A stretch of 64,000 nucleotides of DNA from the NCBI RefSeq assembly GCF_030936135.1, contig NC_082597.1:77420495-77484494 (forward strand), in the 5' to 3' direction. Shown one piece after another: positions 61,901 to 64,000 of this stretch (position 1 is the first letter of the stretch; every line of letters begins with the position of its first letter). A model generated the notes under the pieces. That model worked only from the letters and a program-made list of their open reading frames with translations, was not told the origin of the DNA and ran no database searches. Made by a program: the position numbers and the translations under genes. Source of the stretch: Gavia stellata (Eukaryota; Chordata; Aves; Gaviiformes; Gaviidae).

Positions 61901-63556
61901 GACCTAGTATTAGGTGGAAATAGTTTTTTTCTTAGTGAAATAAGAATTTCAATATATCCTAGAAATATTTCTGTCTGTATTTAGGAAGAAGTTCTTTATC
62001 ACATGGAGATGGTGCAGTAAGTTCTTGTCTCATAGCTGTATGGAGAATTAAACATCAACTTCCGTTATGAAGATGTAAAAATCAGAGTTTACAATAATTT
62101 GCATCCCAACATACCCAACACAAACCCAAAACAAAAAAGCATTGAGAAGATCTCTGCCTCTTGATAGCTTTTTAAGAAGTACTGGAATAATGAAGAAATT
62201 CTAGGAGACTGGAAGAATGTTAGCATTTTGCCAACAGTAAAACTGAAAAACTCAAAGCTACTTCCGTAGCGCAGATACTAATCAACTGATGCTGTAAGGA
62301 GCTGTCAGTCTGCTGTTTCATGTTTTTATTCTGAGGCAACTCAGTGCAACGAAGTTCTTGGGTTAGACCAGTGAGGCCAATACAGAGGGGCATTTTAAGG
62401 CTATTTGCTATATCCCTTTCTTATTACATCATTATATTTGTACGTTTCATGTAGTGGAAGAAAAGGCATTGCCTGATGAGTGCACTTCTAATCATCTTAG
62501 ATTTATTTGCTGACCTTCAGCTGAGCAAAGCAGCGTATTCTCCTCTGAAATAATTTAATGGCTTCATGGCTACGCAAGAGGAGTTTGCTCTTTCCCACAA
62601 CTGCTAATATGCCTACATTGTGAATGAGAGTGAAGAATATTTCATCACGTGGTGTACATAATTTTATGTCACCCATTGTTCATGAGTGCAGGCTTGTGTG
62701 CAACTGGCTTTTGTGTATGCTGTCTGTTGTGTAACCAGATATGCACGTACCACCTGATGAGTTCACATCTGATAAGGGCAGGGGAGGCATCTGGGGACTC
62801 TCAGGGCAGAAGGTAGGAGGAGCATGCTGTAAAATTAGAGACATTATCCAACACCTTTAGCCTAGGTATTGACAATAGATCTCACCGTCTGGCAGTAGTA
62901 CTTCTACTTGGTACTCAGGCAGCAAGCAAATGATTAAATGTATTTATTACAGTGATTTGGCTCAAGAATTAGTGTACAGATAAGCAGTAATGCTCTATGT
63001 GTATTTGATAATGTAGTGAGTTGCAGAAGGTGGTTTCATTTAATTGTAAGGCTAATGTACAGACAGGTAATAATTGTACGTTTTTGGTAGCTATTTGCTG
63101 GACTTAGTCTCGCATTGGTTTAAAATTGCCAGGAGTAATTTATGTCAGCAGTGTTGTCTTATTTCAAGACATGAAAATTCATAAGAAAACAGGAGCTGGA
63201 TAAGTGTTCCCTTTAGCTATTGTGAAAGTAGCATTTGGTTCAAATGTGCTGTATTGACTTTTTCAAGATGTAGCACTTCATAAAAGAAAGAGGGCAGCAA
63301 TGATCAAGAGTTTCCTGAAAATACCCTTACTGATGGTGTGATATCCATGCATACACTGTGATCATGTGTAACTTTCTGTCAGACTAATGGGAGCTCTGCC
63401 TGTTACTGAGCAATGAAATTTCACTAAAACTGTTTTTAGGGAAATTAAGTAACACGTATTAATAAACAACTTTTTCTCTCCAAAGGTTTTTTCGGCATCA
63501 CTTTGGGGTGGAATGCTAGTACCTATTGGAGACAAGCCATCCAGTATAGCTGATAG
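49894..63556 (+). CDS. SAMM50: SAMM50, mitochondrial sorting and assembly machinery (Omp85) subunit, 5' part, 11 exons in window
   Basis: Joined exons give 335 codons plus two bases, nearly identical to human SAMM50 (469 residues) throughout. The protein is the barrel core of the SAM complex, which inserts beta-barrel proteins into the mitochondrial outer membrane and links to MICOS. An acidic N-terminal segment (about residues 8-44) is followed by the single POTRA domain (about 45-125, with [15 protein letters not shown] and [12 protein letters not shown]). The Omp85/D15 beta-barrel begins at about 145 ([20 protein letters not shown]). No cleavable presequence is visible, as expected for an outer-membrane barrel. 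The last four or so exons, with the conserved RGF loop and C-terminal beta-signal, lie beyond the right edge. The ATG sits in a near-perfect Kozak context, GCCATGG. The gene follows PNPLA3 head-to-tail, as in other vertebrates. Confidence 0.97.
49977..50089 (+). repeat. Large near-perfect inverted repeat in SAMM50 intron 1
   Basis: Arms 49977-50022 and 50044-50089 (46 nt each) are reverse complements at 43 of 46 positions, separated by a 21-nt spacer. The three mismatches are all T on the left opposite G on the right, so they become G-U wobbles in the sense RNA. The stem would be extremely stable, about 80% G+C. It begins about 60 bases into intron 1. It could be real or a fold-back artefact of GC-rich sequencing. 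Confidence 0.85.
50291..50316 (+). repeat. Perfect 9-bp hairpin in SAMM50 intron 1
   Basis: GGTGGCAGG (50291-50299) and CCTGCCACC (50308-50316) are exact reverse complements around an 8-base C-rich loop. The hairpin ends three bases before a G-quadruplex motif. Confidence 0.85.
50320..50347 (+). repeat. Five-run G-quadruplex motif
   Basis: Five consecutive GGGG runs are separated by TA, TA, AA and AA. This is a textbook intramolecular G-quadruplex motif on the coding strand, resembling a telomere-like GGGGTA repeat, inside the SAMM50 CpG island and intron 1. Confidence 0.9.
50348..52257 (+). other. SAMM50: SAMM50 intron 1, 3' part
   Basis: Past the CpG island the intron becomes AT-rich. I see no further exon or transposon in it. 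Confidence 0.7.
52258..52368 (+). CDS. SAMM50: SAMM50 coding exon 2
   Basis: Thirty-seven codons (residues 8-44), [19 protein letters not shown] and on to EILENKD. It is an acidic N-terminal segment. Acceptor TGCTTTCAG, donor GTAAGT; phase 0. Confidence 0.96.
53757..53858 (+). CDS. SAMM50: SAMM50 coding exon 3 (POTRA start)
   Basis: Thirty-four codons (residues 45-78), beginning [17 protein letters not shown] and ending KAKNLID. It forms the first strands and helix of the POTRA domain. Acceptor TCTGTTTAG, donor GTAAGT. Confidence 0.96.
54654..54741 (+). CDS. SAMM50: SAMM50 coding exon 4 (POTRA)
   Basis: Eighty-eight nt, [20 protein letters not shown] then VEVLIDTCQ plus one base. Almost identical to human. 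Acceptor TTCTGTAG, donor GTATGT. Confidence 0.96.
55857..55963 (+). CDS. SAMM50: SAMM50 coding exon 5
   Basis: One hundred seven nt completing [20 protein letters not shown] and [14 protein letters not shown] (residues 108-143). It bridges POTRA to the first barrel strand. The acceptor follows a (GTTT)n tract; donor GTATGG. Confidence 0.96.
57204..57690 (-). pseudogene. Possible decayed coding relic in SAMM50 intron 5
   Basis: Read on the minus strand, protein-like stretches in two or three frames follow one another. They end in an open frame with [20 protein letters not shown] and [20 protein letters not shown] before a stop (about 57204). Upstream pieces such as [15 protein letters not shown] are separated by frameshifts. 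This is what a frameshifted processed pseudogene looks like, but I do not recognise the source protein and no poly(A) tail is visible. It may be coincidence. Confidence 0.25.
57912..58042 (+). CDS. SAMM50: SAMM50 coding exon 6
   Basis: One hundred thirty-one nt, residues 144-186, [36 protein letters not shown]. It encodes the first barrel strands. The acceptor TTTTCCATAG follows a T-rich tract; donor GTAAGG. Confidence 0.96.
58251..58338 (+). CDS. SAMM50: SAMM50 coding exon 7
   Basis: Eighty-eight nt, completing N187 and continuing [20 protein letters not shown] to STEFN (residue 216). Acceptor TCTGTTTCAG, donor GTAAGT. Confidence 0.96.
58895..59023 (+). CDS. SAMM50: SAMM50 coding exon 8
   Basis: Forty-three codons (217-259), [20 protein letters not shown] to HSLKSSLS, barrel strands. 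Acceptor TTATTTGTAG, donor GTAAGG. Confidence 0.96.
59731..59802 (+). CDS. SAMM50: SAMM50 coding exon 9
   Basis: Twenty-four codons (260-283), [20 protein letters not shown] then KINQ; human has KVNQ. Acceptor TTCTTTTCAG, donor GTAGTA. Confidence 0.96.
60942..61028 (+). CDS. SAMM50: SAMM50 coding exon 10
   Basis: Twenty-nine codons (284-312), [20 protein letters not shown] then LNKQLIWDS. Acceptor GTCTTTGCAG, donor GTAATT. Confidence 0.96.
61029..63485 (+). other. SAMM50: SAMM50 intron 10
   Basis: About 2.5 kb of AT-rich intron. A 135-codon sense open frame (61452-61859) has no recognisable similarity and lacks convincing splice sites; I treat it as chance. No transposon was recognised. Confidence 0.7.
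63486..63556 (+). CDS. SAMM50: SAMM50 coding exon 11 (last in window, GC donor)
   Basis: Encodes [20 protein letters not shown] and IAD plus AG of the next codon (residues 313-335). The human continuation is RFYLGG, requiring a split after AG. At that point the sequence is AG|GCAAGT, the consensus of a GC-AG intron donor, not GT. Using a GT four bases on would insert an extra Gln. The frame continues outside the window. Confidence 0.92.
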
Positions 63557-64000
63557 GCAAGTTTTTTAAATGTTTCTTGGTTTTTTTTGGTTTTTTTTTC
63601 AGTCAACCCAGGTAGTGTATAAAGAAAACTCTATAGTAGAAGAGAGAAGCAGTAGTAGTTCTGGTTCTGAGGAGAATAAAATGTTTCTAGTTAGCTTTAA
63701 TTGCATGTTAGTACTCAAGCCATGCCTTCTGTTTTTGATTTTCATACTGGAGTAGTACAAATTCATAATTTGCTATGTAGTAGCTCTGCCTGCCAATATT
63801 TATGGCTGCAAAATGGTATTTACTATCTGCAAAATTTTGTATCAGGCATAGGTAATACTGCAGGTATTTTTAGAAGTAAAACCGTATTGTAACTATGTCG
63901 GCTTTTTAGACAATTTTGCCCTCTAACACCTGTGTTTAAAGATCACTTGCAGAAACCATTTAGACTTAAATTTACTTACAATAAATACTAAGTGTCAACT
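63557..64000 (+). other. SAMM50: SAMM50 intron 11, partial
   Basis: T-rich intronic sequence after a GCAAGT donor, running off the window edge. No further exon is visible before base 64000. Confidence 0.75.

Noticed and set aside
1-64000. CRISPR arrays, operons, integrons, tRNA or rRNA genes
   Set aside because: No regularly spaced repeats, no ribosome-binding-site-led gene clusters, and no cloverleaf or rRNA signature was seen; the window is vertebrate nuclear DNA.

Overview
The window looks like a piece of a bird nuclear genome, most likely a neoavian (non-chicken) species. The evidence is split, intron-rich genes with GT/AG splice sites and two CpG-island promoters in otherwise AT-rich DNA. 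CR1 LINE 3' ends are present, and so is a solo LTR of a type I remember as widespread in Neoaves. Gene order also matches the vertebrate PNPLA3-SAMM50 neighbourhood. No bacterial, plasmid, phage or CRISPR features are present.

Layout. Bases 1 to about 26,900 are intergenic. They hold one near-complete solo endogenous-retrovirus LTR (12253-12840, with an imperfect 5-bp target duplication), an eroded CR1 fragment (about 24622-24935), C-rich tracts, and no exon that I can recognise. PNPLA3 (adiponutrin, a patatin-domain lipid-droplet acylhydrolase) runs on the + strand from a CpG-island promoter (about 26,920-28,440). Its nine coding exons (27588-47017) encode 504 residues, followed by a roughly 2-kb 3' UTR ending near 49,040. 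SAMM50 (the Omp85-family core of the mitochondrial outer-membrane SAM complex) starts less than 0.9 kb further on, in a second CpG island (about 49,480-50,460). Eleven coding exons (335 complete codons of an expected ~469) lie in the window, and the gene runs off the right edge.

The two genes are head-to-tail on the same strand. Their products act in different places: PNPLA3 on lipid droplets and ER, SAMM50 in the mitochondrial outer membrane. I see no shared pathway beyond conserved neighbourhood. The SAMM50 promoter carries a full consensus NRF1 site, which fits a nuclear gene for a mitochondrial protein.

The points most worth a second look are a 46-bp near-perfect inverted repeat in SAMM50 intron 1 whose only three mismatches would be G-U wobbles in the sense RNA; a 9-bp perfect hairpin directly followed by a five-run G-quadruplex motif in the same intron; a likely GC-AG intron after SAMM50 exon 11; and valine at PNPLA3 position 148, the site of the human I148M liver-disease variant. 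Two intronic antisense stretches may be decayed retrocopies. I found no clearly new biological system here. All family identifications rest on recalled protein sequences, not on database searches.
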